From NCBI GenBank assembly GCA_017403825.1, contig JAFRDO010000006.1, positions 49,756-113,755 on the forward strand: a stretch of 64,000 nucleotides of DNA. The letters run 5' to 3'. The notes below the pieces were generated by a model. It was given only the letters and a program-made list of their open reading frames with translations, was not told where the DNA came from and did not search any database. The stretch comes from Kiritimatiellia bacterium. GTDB lineage: Bacteria > Verrucomicrobiota > Kiritimatiellia > RFP12 > UBA1067. The position numbers and the translations under genes are program-made. Position 1 is the first letter of the stretch. Every line of letters begins with the position of its first letter. Below are positions 52,964 through 61,749 of the stretch, piece after piece.

Positions 52964-53749
52964 TCATACGTCCACGTCTTCCGGCATGTGCTGGCACGAG
53001 CAGCCGGCGTCGCACGTGACGATCTCGCCGGTCATGTTGGCTGAATCGTCGGAAGCAAGGAACGCGACGACGCTGGCGATGTCGGAGCCCTTCGCCTCCT
53101 TGCGCAACGGACAGTTGAGCCGCCGCCGCGCCGCTGTCGCAGGATCGAGGACGTCCCAGCGCTCCGTGTAGATGTAGCCGGGGGCACAGCAGTTCACGCG
53201 GATTCCGAGCGGCGCCAGGTCGAGCGCGAGCGAGCGCACCATCGAGTTTATCGCCCCCTTGGAGGCGCAGTAGGCAGTTCGGTTGCGAATGGCCCGCATG
53301 GCGGTGTTGGACGAAAGGAACACGACGACGCCGCGCGATTCCTGCCTCATGAAGAACTGGTTGCAGGCCATCTGCGTCACCTGAAAGCCGCCGATCACGT
53401 TCACGTTGAATACATCGTGAAAACGCGCCGCGTCCATCTCCAGCGGCCCGCCGTGGCCAAGCCCCTGGTTGGCGGCGTTGTTCACGAGAATGTCAAGCCG
53501 CCCCGCATCGCGCCCTATCGTCTCGAACAGCGCCGTTACCTGAGCCATGTCGGATATGTCGCAGGGCTGAGACACGACGCCCTCCACGCCACGCGCCTTG
53601 AGCGCCGCCGCGCCATTGGCAGTGGACTCTTCGGTCGAGCCGCACATGAAGACCTTCGCGCCCTCGCGGACGAACCTCTCCACGATGGCGAGTCCCGTAT
53701 TGCGACTGCCGCCAGTGACGAGAACAACCTTGCCGTCGAATCTTCCCAT
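52964..53749 (-). CDS. SDR-family dehydrogenase
   Basis: 261 residues. Rossmann motif VTGGSRNTGLA near 10-20, NNAA near 90, and catalytic YCASK near 157-161 with an upstream Ser in FLSSN. This is a classical NAD(P)-dependent short-chain dehydrogenase that would oxidise a sugar or reduce a keto-acid. The start at 53749 has GGAGCAGG just upstream, and TGATATAAT (53772-53780) provides a promoter. Paired with the dehydratase 15 nt downstream, it suggests a sugar to aldonate to 2-keto-3-deoxy-aldonate route. Confidence 0.88.
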   Translation of the reverse strand: MGRFDGKVVLVTGGSRNTGLAIVERFVREGAKVFMCGSTEESTANGAAALKARGVEGVVSQPCDISDMAQVTALFETIGRDAGRLDILVNNAANQGLGHGGPLEMDAARFHDVFNVNVIGGFQVTQMACNQFFMRQESRGVVVFLSSNTAMRAIRNRTAYCASKGAINSMVRSLALDLAPLGIRVNCCAPGYIYTERWDVLDPATAARRRLNCPLRKEAKGSDIASVVAFLASDDSANMTGEIVTCDAGCSCQHMPEDVDV

Positions 53750-53771
53750 CTTGCCTGCTCCGTTTTGTCTG

Positions 53772-53780
53772 ATTATATCA
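53772..53780 (-). promoter_or_regulatory. Extended -10 promoter of the SDR-dehydratase-GH2 run
   Basis: TGATATAAT on the minus strand 22 nt before the SDR ATG, inside the intergenic gap after the GH39/agarase-like gene (which ends at 53784). No clear -35 box. Confidence 0.6.
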
Positions 53781-53783
53781 TTT

Positions 53784-56700
53784 TTACGGACATGACGAAC
53801 GGACATCGGCCCGCATTTCGTACATCTGCGAGCCGATCTCGCGGACGGCCTCGATCATCTCGCGGTACGGAGTGTCGCATATGTCCGTCCAGCCGACCTG
53901 AAGATATTCGCCATCGAAGCGCCCAGACGTGGCCTGATCCGAGAACTGGTGCCAGTGGACGCCGACAATCTGCGGGTTTCCAAGCGCTGAACGTACGTAT
54001 GCCTTCATCTTCTCCGCACGGTCGACCTGGTTCTCGGCCTGGCGAACGCCCGTGCCGAAAGGTCCGCGATCCGTCGCGCCGAAGTGGAACTCGCCTATCA
54101 TGACAGGCGCGTCGAGGTCATCCGGCAGCCGCCAGTCGCCGATGGTCTCGCGGTAGATGTTGTAGCTCACGACATCGCAATGCTTTGCGCAGGCCTTCGC
54201 GACCTCTGTCCGCGCCCGTCCGGCAAAGCGGCAGCCGAGGTACAGGAGTTGCGGGTCGAACGCCTTCACGGCATCACGCGTCCGTCTGAAATACTCGTCG
54301 ATGACGATGCATGAGAACCGATAGAGGTCGTCCTTCGCCGCGTCGCCCGGCAACGCGATGGAGCCAAGGAAGTCCGCGCGGTCGGCATACGGACAGGCCC
54401 ACTTCTCGCCGAGGGCGGCAAACGAGCCATATTTCCCTTCCAGCCAGTCGGCAAACGCAACTTTGGCAGGTTGGTCGGCGGGTGACTGGAGAATCCATTT
54501 CGCAAGATCGGTCGTTCCGCCCCAGTTGATCTCGTTGTCAACGAAGAAGCCGATGCACCACGGATCATGCGCTTCGCGGCCATGCGCCGCAAGCGCCGCC
54601 GTCACGCCCTTTGCGAAACTCTCGTCCCACGGGTCGCGAATCTTCCACCACATTCCGTGGCTGCCGGCGATCGGACGCGACTGGCACTCGACGCGTTCGG
54701 CGTATGGCGTCCTGCCCATAAGGCAAATCGCGAGATCCGAGGAGTTGGCTATCGTGTTCGCGCCCCAGCTGCGCAGACGCCGGTGGACAAGGTCGGAGAA
54801 CTTTGCGTAGTAGCCGTCGCCGTACTTGCGGTAGAGGTTGGCGAACGAGAAGTCATAGATGCGCGTCTCGCCGCGCGCGAGGAAGAACGGAAACAGCAGA
54901 TCGTCGTGCGTCGTCCAGAACTTCGAGAGCGGCGTCGCGCCTGGAGCGTCGGGCGGCGGCGGCAGTTCCGCGAAGAAGCAGTCGCGGTCGGCGGCGGCGA
55001 TACCGGTGCGCGGCGTGGAGTTGTCGCCGTTCATCGGCGTCATGCCGGACGATGCGGAGACGCGAACAGGGCCGAACGACCAGAAGAGCCGCCCGTCAGG
55101 ATCGACAAGCCACCACTTGCCGCGCTCGTCCTTGTGAGTGCGGAAGCGCCCCGTCGCCTCCAGCTTCGGCCCTGCCACCCAGCCGCCGAAGCGGTCGCGG
55201 TCCGCAGGGCCGGGATGCGCCGCGAGGTCGCGCTCCTCGTCCGCCGCCGCGCGCTTCAGGTCGCCGTCGCTCTTAGTCTTGCCCGGCCAGTCGCGGTGCC
55301 TGAACTGTCCGTAGCGGTCTATGCACGGCAGAAAGTCCGCCGTCTTCATGGCAAGCCACGCCTCGTTCGTGTGCGGTCCCGGGAACGCCTTCATCTTGTT
55401 TTCATACTGCCCGGGACGGTAGAACGAATCGACGATGTCCTTCGGCGACGTCTTCTGCCAGTCGCGCGCAAGCGTAATGGCCCTGCGCGAAGCGATGGCA
55501 ACAGGCGAATCCCACAGCGGAACGTTGCGGAGCGTCATTGCGTCCTTCCTCCAGACGATGGCATCGCCGGGAATCTCGAATACGCGCCCGGTTATCATAT
55601 CAACCCAGACGGGACGTTCAAGTTTTTCGGGGATGTCGAGATCGACAGGCGAAAACGAAAGATCTGCGCTTGGCCGCTCGTCGCAGAACCAGTAGAACCG
55701 CCAACTCTGCCCGAGCCGCTTGAAGAGGTTACAGGCGACATCGCGTCCGGCGATCTTCACGGTCAGGTGTTTTTGCGGCAGCATTTCGTCGTCGAAAATC
55801 GCATAGACGTTCTGCATCGCGTAGTATGACGGACGGCGATAGACAAACTCCTTCAGCGTGTTCGAGCGGATCAGCCCGAAGCTCTGGAGCATGAAGGTGT
55901 ATTGCAGGTCGATCATCGTGAACACGCTGGACGGTATCGACCGCGCCGCGTCGCCGATGGCGCGACGCAAATCCCATTTCGCCTGGGAATACTCGGTCCA
56001 TTCGACGCTGTGAAGCGCATGGGCAAACTCAAGTTGAGACGGACAGCCGACCTCACCCTGCATGATGTCGAACGCGCCGTTGTAGCTCTTCACGAACTTC
56101 CTCAACGGTTCATACCAACCGTATGACTTTTCCGGTATCTGGTCGTAGGGGTGATAGATGAAATAGGAACCGAGGTCAAGCGCATTCTCACTCTTCAGCT
56201 TCTCAAGAACCTGCGCGTAGTCGCTTTTCATCGGATCGCGCGCGTTCCACGTAATCGCCGTGCAGAAGCACTTTGCCGTCGGCTGGACTGCGCGAATCGC
56301 CTTGGCCGTGCGGTAGAACATCTCGGCGTACTCCGGCCCCTGGTTGAACGGCTCGTTCCATATCTCCCACTCATCAACGACATCCTTGTAGCGTTCCACG
56401 CACGCCGTGCAGTACTTGAGCCACGCCTCGAACGCCTCCGGCTTGTCCGTCACCTGCTTCACGCGCATTCCAAGGCGGAAGTCGCTGCCGTAGACGGGGT
56501 TCCCGTATGAGAGGCAGATCCACGGCTTCACGCCCATCGCCGCCATCTCGCGCACCTGCGGATCTAGCCACGTGAAATCGTATTTCCCTTTCTCCTGTTC
56601 CGTCTTGGCCCAGCCGGAGAAGAGCCGCCCGTGCTTTGCGCCAAGCGGCTCAAGCCACGCCTTGTACGAATCCCAGTTCGCATAGTCGCGGTCCATCGTC

Positions 56701-56957
56701 TCGCAGCCGACCGACCACTTGGACGACTTGATGTCCTTTGCGCCGCGCACAGCGAGACGGCCGATTTCCTTTAGCTCAGGATCAAGCTTATTTAGCTTCG
56801 CCCACGTCACGCAGGGGCGCTCCTTCGGCGGAGCGGGCTTCTTGTGGTCGTTCCACGCGTCCCAGCTCTTTATCTTCGCGGCGTCCTTGAACGACACGAC
56901 TTCGGCCTGCGCCGGCAGGACGCACGCCGCAAGCACGGCAACAATACAATTTCTCAT
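53784..56957 (-). CDS. GH39-like and agarase-like fusion hydrolase
   Basis: 1057 residues with a signal peptide (1-18). The first half (75-440) is a clan GH-A barrel of GH39 type, with WEIWNEP (acid/base E202) and IMQGEVGCPS (nucleophile E302). The second half (about 600-1050) repeats the agarase-like plan of the 15458 gene: FRTHKDERGKWWLVDPDGRLF, FVDNEINWGG (probable acid/base) and VMIGEFHFGA (probable nucleophile). Two complete catalytic barrels lie on one chain. It follows the LamG protein gene and precedes the SDR gene; an internal promoter (57005-57013) could drive it separately. Confidence 0.75.
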   Translation of the reverse strand: MRNCIVAVLAACVLPAQAEVVSFKDAAKIKSWDAWNDHKKPAPPKERPCVTWAKLNKLDPELKEIGRLAVRGAKDIKSSKWSVGCETMDRDYANWDSYKAWLEPLGAKHGRLFSGWAKTEQEKGKYDFTWLDPQVREMAAMGVKPWICLSYGNPVYGSDFRLGMRVKQVTDKPEAFEAWLKYCTACVERYKDVVDEWEIWNEPFNQGPEYAEMFYRTAKAIRAVQPTAKCFCTAITWNARDPMKSDYAQVLEKLKSENALDLGSYFIYHPYDQIPEKSYGWYEPLRKFVKSYNGAFDIMQGEVGCPSQLEFAHALHSVEWTEYSQAKWDLRRAIGDAARSIPSSVFTMIDLQYTFMLQSFGLIRSNTLKEFVYRRPSYYAMQNVYAIFDDEMLPQKHLTVKIAGRDVACNLFKRLGQSWRFYWFCDERPSADLSFSPVDLDIPEKLERPVWVDMITGRVFEIPGDAIVWRKDAMTLRNVPLWDSPVAIASRRAITLARDWQKTSPKDIVDSFYRPGQYENKMKAFPGPHTNEAWLAMKTADFLPCIDRYGQFRHRDWPGKTKSDGDLKRAAADEERDLAAHPGPADRDRFGGWVAGPKLEATGRFRTHKDERGKWWLVDPDGRLFWSFGPVRVSASSGMTPMNGDNSTPRTGIAAADRDCFFAELPPPPDAPGATPLSKFWTTHDDLLFPFFLARGETRIYDFSFANLYRKYGDGYYAKFSDLVHRRLRSWGANTIANSSDLAICLMGRTPYAERVECQSRPIAGSHGMWWKIRDPWDESFAKGVTAALAAHGREAHDPWCIGFFVDNEINWGGTTDLAKWILQSPADQPAKVAFADWLEGKYGSFAALGEKWACPYADRADFLGSIALPGDAAKDDLYRFSCIVIDEYFRRTRDAVKAFDPQLLYLGCRFAGRARTEVAKACAKHCDVVSYNIYRETIGDWRLPDDLDAPVMIGEFHFGATDRGPFGTGVRQAENQVDRAEKMKAYVRSALGNPQIVGVHWHQFSDQATSGRFDGEYLQVGWTDICDTPYREMIEAVREIGSQMYEMRADVRSSCP

Positions 56958-57004
56958 GGCATTCCTAAATACCTGGCAGCTGATTTTCCGATTTTTGTTA
57001 TCGG

Positions 57005-57013
57005 ATTATATCA
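57005..57013 (-). promoter_or_regulatory. Extended -10 promoter before the GH39/agarase-like gene
   Basis: TGATATAAT on the minus strand, 47 nt before the ATG at 56957; TTGCAG at 57030-57035 is a possible -35 with a 19-bp spacer. Confidence 0.6.
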
Positions 57014-57052
57014 TAATTAGCCTGCACTCCTGCAACTTTCTTGTCAATCGCA

Positions 57053-59437
57053 CTATTTGATGCAGATCGTAAGACCCCTCTTGCCGAGACGCAAGAACTC
57101 GGCGGGTGTCAAGATGGCGCGCGAAATGCGAAGTTCATCGATCTGCCCGTTGAAAAACGCCGTCGTCGAACTTGACGCGCCAACCCACACTGACGCATAT
57201 CCAGCACCGTAGCAAAGCCGTCCGGCCTTGGTCTTCGTCCACGACGGCGTTGCCTCGTAGTCCTTGTATATGCTCGCCGTCACCTTGCCGTTCGCCTGCG
57301 AGAGTGTGAGCGCAATGTGATGCCACTTGCCGTCAAATGCGATCACTCCCGTATCCTCATTCATGCCGGCTTCCTCGAAATACGATGCACCGGCAAGCGC
57401 ACAGCGGAAACGAAGCACTCTGCTGTCAAGCTCGCCTCCTGAGAGCCCCCAGACGGGAATGGGCGCCGTATCGCGGTAAAGGTTGCACCGCACGACACCG
57501 GCAAACTTTTCCTGAGGGTCTGCTTTTATACGGAACTCTATCGTCTGGTCTTTGACGAGTGGCAGAAGCAGATTGTCCGCGTATTTCACGACGCTCGTTG
57601 CACATAAGAGTGCCGCAAGGTTGCCGACACGAAGTACATTCTTCGAGCCATCCTCAATGCGAATGTCATCGCCACCTGGAAACGCCATGTATGACGGCAC
57701 GGCGCCGCCCGTCGCCGCAGCAGAGGCGTTGCCGTTCGTAAGCGCGTAGGCCGGTGCCGTTGCGTCAAGCGTATTGTCGAATGACGCCCAAGCAATCGTC
57801 TTGCCGGACGGTGCGACATGGTCAGACCGCAAGAACTCGCCAACGGTCAGCGCACGCATCGTAATGCGCACATTGTCAATGGCCCCGTCATATGGATTGA
57901 AATTGCCGTCATTCGCATACCCACCGCCAATGTAGATCGGCGTGTTGGTCGGTGCTACGATACCTGTATAATTCAACGAGGAAACCGGTTCGTAGTCACG
58001 GAAAAGTGTCATCGTACTGCGCGCGCGGTCAAAGACGACTGCCGCGTGGTGCCACTTTCCGTCGTCGGTGCGAATCGTGTCGATGATTTGAACAGTGCTG
58101 CCTGTCGCACCTGGCACCGTAAGCGCAGCAAGCTTGCCAACATTTGAACCGCCGTTGAACCCAAGGTTGAACTGGCAGTTGTAACCACCGAGACGGCGCA
58201 CCAGCGGGATGTAGTTGCCAAGCTGTCCCGCCGTCTTGTAACAGCACTCCACCGTGAAAGACGAGTTCGAGAATACATCCTCCGGCGGTTGCCACGCGAC
58301 GTAACGCTTAACAATCACTGTACCGTTGTTGATGTATTTGGTTGAGTTCGTCATGCAGTAGGCGCTCGTGCGCCCCGTCTCGTCGAGAAGCCCTGCGTAA
58401 ACAGGCGAAAATGGAGTCGAAACGGCGGCATTGCGCGGAACCGTCTCGGCACCCCAGTTATGTACGGCAGGGCCAATCGCCGCATCGTTGAAGAACGTTC
58501 GCGTCTCGGAAATGCCTTCAGGAGGCTCGAAGTCGAGATGCAGCAGCACGTCGGGATCTTCGTCAGCCGCCCTTTCCGTGCGTGTGAAATGGAGGAACGA
58601 CGGCGGATCAAGCGCCTCGTCGGAAATGCGGAAATGTGCGATGGAGCCGCCGAACGGTCCCGACGTCTGCGGCGTGTTGCCGATAAAGAGATCCATGCCG
58701 GGATTGTACCATACGTTTTCCGAGAGAGTCGTCTCAGTCAAAAAGGCATAGTCCCAAAACACCTTGACCTTCTTTTCGTTCACGCTAAAGGCAATATGAT
58801 GCCACCTGCCATCGTAGATGTTAGGCGCAGCAATGTCAAGCTGTTGGTTGTCGGAAGCAGCGAGATTCGCGGAAACGGTTCCCTTGTTTTTGGAGAAACG
58901 CACTCTCGCACCAGTTGATCCAACCACGCGCAAACCCCAGCTCTCGTAGTTCGCCGGCAGGCCTGTGTTGCTGTCAGGCAGTTGCGCTGGCATGACGGCA
59001 ATGCAGTTCCAGTCACCCTGAGCCGTGCCCTGCTGCATCCGGATGAAGCACTCTACGGTGAAGGTCGTAAGTCGCAAGGCAGCTGGGTCTGCGACGCGAA
59101 GCGCACCGGCGTAACCATTCAAGCTGATCTTGTGGAAGTAGAGTCCCGTCGCGGCGACGGCATTTGTACCCGAGACCGGATCATAGACGCCGTATCCAAC
59201 AGGAAAGGCGTTGGTGCCCTGCGGACAGTAGGTGTTACCCGAAATCCATGACGCGCCTTGGCGAGAGGACGGCACAGCATCCAAAGTTCCACCATCGCCC
59301 TGATTGGCGAACAAGGTTGCTGTCGTTGTCCTAACGCCGTTTTCGTATGCAAGCGGCCAATAGGCGACCGTACGAGCCATGACATTCAATGCAACGGTGA
59401 AGAAAGCCACCACCCCAATCACCATACGCTTTTTCAT
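57053..59437 (-). CDS. LamG-repeat surface protein with the shared C-terminal motif
   Basis: 794 residues with a signal peptide (1-22). Three concanavalin-like LamG segments (about 90-290, 370-545, 590-780) each carry the FTVECFIRM...DGRWHHIAFSV...VKVFWDYAF...ISDEAL type of pattern; the repeats read DGRWHHIAF, DGKWHHAAV and DGKWHHIAL. It is probably a glycan-binding surface protein. It ends LGKRGLTICIK, similar to the strand-repeat proteins although the body fold differs, which supports a shared export or anchoring signal. AAGGAAAA precedes the ATG. It leads the right-hand glycan block and is divergent from the XylR-type regulator. Confidence 0.75.
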   Translation of the reverse strand: MKKRMVIGVVAFFTVALNVMARTVAYWPLAYENGVRTTTATLFANQGDGGTLDAVPSSRQGASWISGNTYCPQGTNAFPVGYGVYDPVSGTNAVAATGLYFHKISLNGYAGALRVADPAALRLTTFTVECFIRMQQGTAQGDWNCIAVMPAQLPDSNTGLPANYESWGLRVVGSTGARVRFSKNKGTVSANLAASDNQQLDIAAPNIYDGRWHHIAFSVNEKKVKVFWDYAFLTETTLSENVWYNPGMDLFIGNTPQTSGPFGGSIAHFRISDEALDPPSFLHFTRTERAADEDPDVLLHLDFEPPEGISETRTFFNDAAIGPAVHNWGAETVPRNAAVSTPFSPVYAGLLDETGRTSAYCMTNSTKYINNGTVIVKRYVAWQPPEDVFSNSSFTVECCYKTAGQLGNYIPLVRRLGGYNCQFNLGFNGGSNVGKLAALTVPGATGSTVQIIDTIRTDDGKWHHAAVVFDRARSTMTLFRDYEPVSSLNYTGIVAPTNTPIYIGGGYANDGNFNPYDGAIDNVRITMRALTVGEFLRSDHVAPSGKTIAWASFDNTLDATAPAYALTNGNASAAATGGAVPSYMAFPGGDDIRIEDGSKNVLRVGNLAALLCATSVVKYADNLLLPLVKDQTIEFRIKADPQEKFAGVVRCNLYRDTAPIPVWGLSGGELDSRVLRFRCALAGASYFEEAGMNEDTGVIAFDGKWHHIALTLSQANGKVTASIYKDYEATPSWTKTKAGRLCYGAGYASVWVGASSSTTAFFNGQIDELRISRAILTPAEFLRLGKRGLTICIK

Positions 59438-59480
59438 TTTTGTTTTCCTTTTATGCCTTAAGATAGAAATTTACGAACGC

Positions 59481-59543
59481 ATTGTAGCATATCGAAACCG
59501 CAACAATATCTCCATTCGCGTAAAAACCATATCTCCATTTGCG
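59481..59543. promoter_or_regulatory. Minus-strand promoter and two 15-bp direct repeats (likely XylR operator)
   Basis: TGCTACAAT (59481-59489, minus) is an extended -10 for the LamG gene. ATATCTCCATT(C/T)GCG occurs at 59506-59520 and 59529-59543, with start points 23 bp apart, about two helical turns. They lie between the divergent promoters, as expected for tandem half-sites of an AraC/XylR-type activator. Confidence 0.7.
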
Positions 59544-59553
59544 AAGTTTGTCA

Positions 59554-59583
59554 TTGAGACGGCGATGCCAACTGTGATATAAT
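59554..59583 (+). promoter_or_regulatory. Promoter of the XylR-type regulator
   Basis: TTGAGA (59554-59559), 18-bp spacer, TATAAT (59578-59583) with TGA before it. The leader is about 13 nt long and contains no strong Shine-Dalgarno. Confidence 0.75.
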
Positions 59584-59602
59584 TCCCATCGGTAGCACAA
59601 CT

Positions 59603-60748
59603 ATGGACACGATCCTCTACTTCCAGTCACCTTCAAAGACAAGCGCCCCCGACAAGATCGCTGGCGTCCGTCAGCATGCCGCCGTTGCCGACTGGCATGT
59701 GCAAGTAGTGGAAGGCGCCCCTTCGCCTAAAGCGCTCACGAGACTTGTCGAGTTCTGGCATCCGATTGGCGTAATTCTTGAATGCGGCGGCGGCTATCAG
59801 GAGATTCCGACAGGCCTCTTCGACGGATTACCGACGGTCTATCTTGACCGCAATCCGCGCACACTGCCGGCGGACGCTTCGTGCGTCAGCCATGATTCCG
59901 TTGCTACAGGGTATCGCGCCGCCAAGGAACTGCTTGTAACGGGTCATCCGCACTTTGCGTTCGTTCCATATCCACAGCCACGATTCTGGAGCGACGACCG
60001 CGAATGCGGATTCAAGGAAGCACTCGCCTTGAACAACCTCACATGCGAGACATTTGACGGCGTAGGGCACGACACTCTGCAAAGCGTCAGATGGCAAAAG
60101 TCCCTGCGCCGCTGGATCAAGCGACTTCCCAAGCCGTGCGGCGTATTCGCCGCCAACGATGCAGTCGCGGCAGAAGTGCTGATTGCCGCAGCTCAAACGG
60201 GATTTGACGTTCCTCGCGAAGTCGCAGTCTGCGGCGTGGACAATTTCGCACCCATCTGCGAACACACCGTGCCGACGCTCACGAGCGTCCAGCCCGACTT
60301 CCTGAAGGCGGGCGAACTCGCCGCACGGACGCTCGGAGAGATTGCACAAGGGAAGCGCCGTAAGGCAACGCGACTTACGTTCGGCCCTGCGAGCATCGTC
60401 CGACGCGCCTCGACCCGTATCTGCCGCCGCTATGATCCAGAGTCGACAGCGGCGATTGAACTGATCAGGCGACGCGCATGCGAGGGCATCTCATCTGCCG
60501 AAGTAGTCGCCACATTCAAATGTTCGCGACGCATGGCAGAAATGCGCTTCCGCCAGATCGCCGGGCGATCTATCCTTGACGAGATACAGGCGGTACGGCT
60601 CGAAAAGGCAAAGGAACTGCTTAAGAATTCGTCGCTGGACGTTTCCGCCATAGCCAACTTCTGCGGCTTCAAGGCGGCTAACGCCCTCTGGAAGTTCTTC
60701 CGCCAGGAAACAGGCTTCTCCCCGACGGAATGGCGAAGGCAACAATAG
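59603..60748 (+). CDS. XylR-type LacI/AraC hybrid regulator
   Basis: 381 residues. Residues 1-275 form a LacI-like sensor (VFAANDAVAAEVL, VAVCGVDNFAPICEHTVPTLTSVQPDF). The C-terminal 285-381 is an AraC double HTH (AEMRFRQIAGRSILDEIQ, LEKAKELLKNSSLDVSAIANFCGFKAANALWKFF in part). XylR of E. coli has this layout and activates xylose genes, binding tandem direct repeats. Here two 15-bp repeats lie just upstream between this gene and the divergent LamG gene, so it probably controls the 59437-47243 block and itself. The sensed sugar is unknown. Confidence 0.88.
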   Translation: MDTILYFQSPSKTSAPDKIAGVRQHAAVADWHVQVVEGAPSPKALTRLVEFWHPIGVILECGGGYQEIPTGLFDGLPTVYLDRNPRTLPADASCVSHDSVATGYRAAKELLVTGHPHFAFVPYPQPRFWSDDRECGFKEALALNNLTCETFDGVGHDTLQSVRWQKSLRRWIKRLPKPCGVFAANDAVAAEVLIAAAQTGFDVPREVAVCGVDNFAPICEHTVPTLTSVQPDFLKAGELAARTLGEIAQGKRRKATRLTFGPASIVRRASTRICRRYDPESTAAIELIRRRACEGISSAEVVATFKCSRRMAEMRFRQIAGRSILDEIQAVRLEKAKELLKNSSLDVSAIANFCGFKAANALWKFFRQETGFSPTEWRRQQ

Positions 60749-60804
60749 CGATGTGCACCTAATCGATATTTGTCGAATTAGGTGCACACAGAACCAACCG
60801 ATCG

Positions 60805-61749
60805 TCAGACAGTTCCGTGGCCGGGCGACATGTTCTCGCCAAGCATCGCAAGCGCGGGATCCGCCGACGCGGGATCCTGAATCCAACCGTTCTCGAAGCC
60901 GAAGTCCGCGGCGGCCTCCGCCACCTCCGCGTACTCCTCCTCCGTAACGGCGCGGTCGAACGGAGGGCGCGTCAGCGCCGCGTAGGCCGGCGTGTACTGG
61001 CTCATCACGGAAACCGGCACCTCGCAAGAAAGCTCCGTCGCCAGCCAGGCGAGGCTTTCCACGGCCTCGTCGGCGTGGCCGGGCAGCACGAGAATGCGCA
61101 CGATCAGCCCGCCGTCCGGACGGCCCAAGCCTCGTCTCTCCCACGCCCAGCGGATCGCCTCCCGCGCCGCCGCGACATAGCCGGGCGCCGCACTCGCCGC
61201 GACTGCTGTCTCATCGCGTGAATACCGCAGGTCGAAGAGCGCCCAGTCGCACAGGTCGGCGTATTCCTCCAGCGTCTCGATGCGCTCGTAGCCAGACGAG
61301 TTCCAGACGAACGGCAGGCGGATTCCCTCGTCCGCCAACGGCTTGACTGCCTCGCGTATGAACGGCAGGTATGGAGTAGGCGAGACGAGGTTCCAGTTGG
61401 AGACGCGGTCCTTCACCGCCAGCTCGCGGAAGATTGCCGTAAGCTCCGGTATCGTCTTGTCCTCGCCGCCGCCGCGCCAGCTCCAGGGGGAGTTCTGGCA
61501 GTAGAGGCACTTCATGGTGCAGCGAGAGAAGAAGACGCAACCGCTACCATGCTCGCCGACGAGCGGCGGCTCCTCGCCGAAGTGCGGCCCCCAGCGAAAA
61601 ACCCGCGGGCAGTCTCCGGCTCCGCAGAAGCCGGGACGCCGCCCGCATCGCCGCGGACAGAGCGCGCAGTCTGCAAAATCAGCCAAGCGCGGACCTGACC
61701 GCCGCCGCCGCGTCCGAGACGGGCGCGATGACAGTCTTGGATTTGTCAT
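60805..61749 (-). CDS. Radical SAM protein, PflA-like
   Basis: 314 residues. The radical SAM cluster motif is C77-TMK-C81-LY-C84. Upstream, C28, C31, C35, C42 and C47 (DCALCPRRCGRR...GFCGAGDC) could hold a second iron-sulfur cluster, as in the YgeF/PflA-related proteins often annotated as pyruvate formate-lyase activating enzyme-like. Its target protein is not in the window. The ATG at 61749 makes a 71-nt overlap with proS. A TTG at 61686 that overlaps the proS stop (TTGGCTGA) would give a 293-residue protein still containing all the cysteines and may be the real start. Confidence 0.8.
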   Translation of the reverse strand: MTNPRLSSRPSRTRRRRSGPRLADFADCALCPRRCGRRPGFCGAGDCPRVFRWGPHFGEEPPLVGEHGSGCVFFSRCTMKCLYCQNSPWSWRGGGEDKTIPELTAIFRELAVKDRVSNWNLVSPTPYLPFIREAVKPLADEGIRLPFVWNSSGYERIETLEEYADLCDWALFDLRYSRDETAVAASAAPGYVAAAREAIRWAWERRGLGRPDGGLIVRILVLPGHADEAVESLAWLATELSCEVPVSVMSQYTPAYAALTRPPFDRAVTEEEYAEVAEAAADFGFENGWIQDPASADPALAMLGENMSPGHGTV

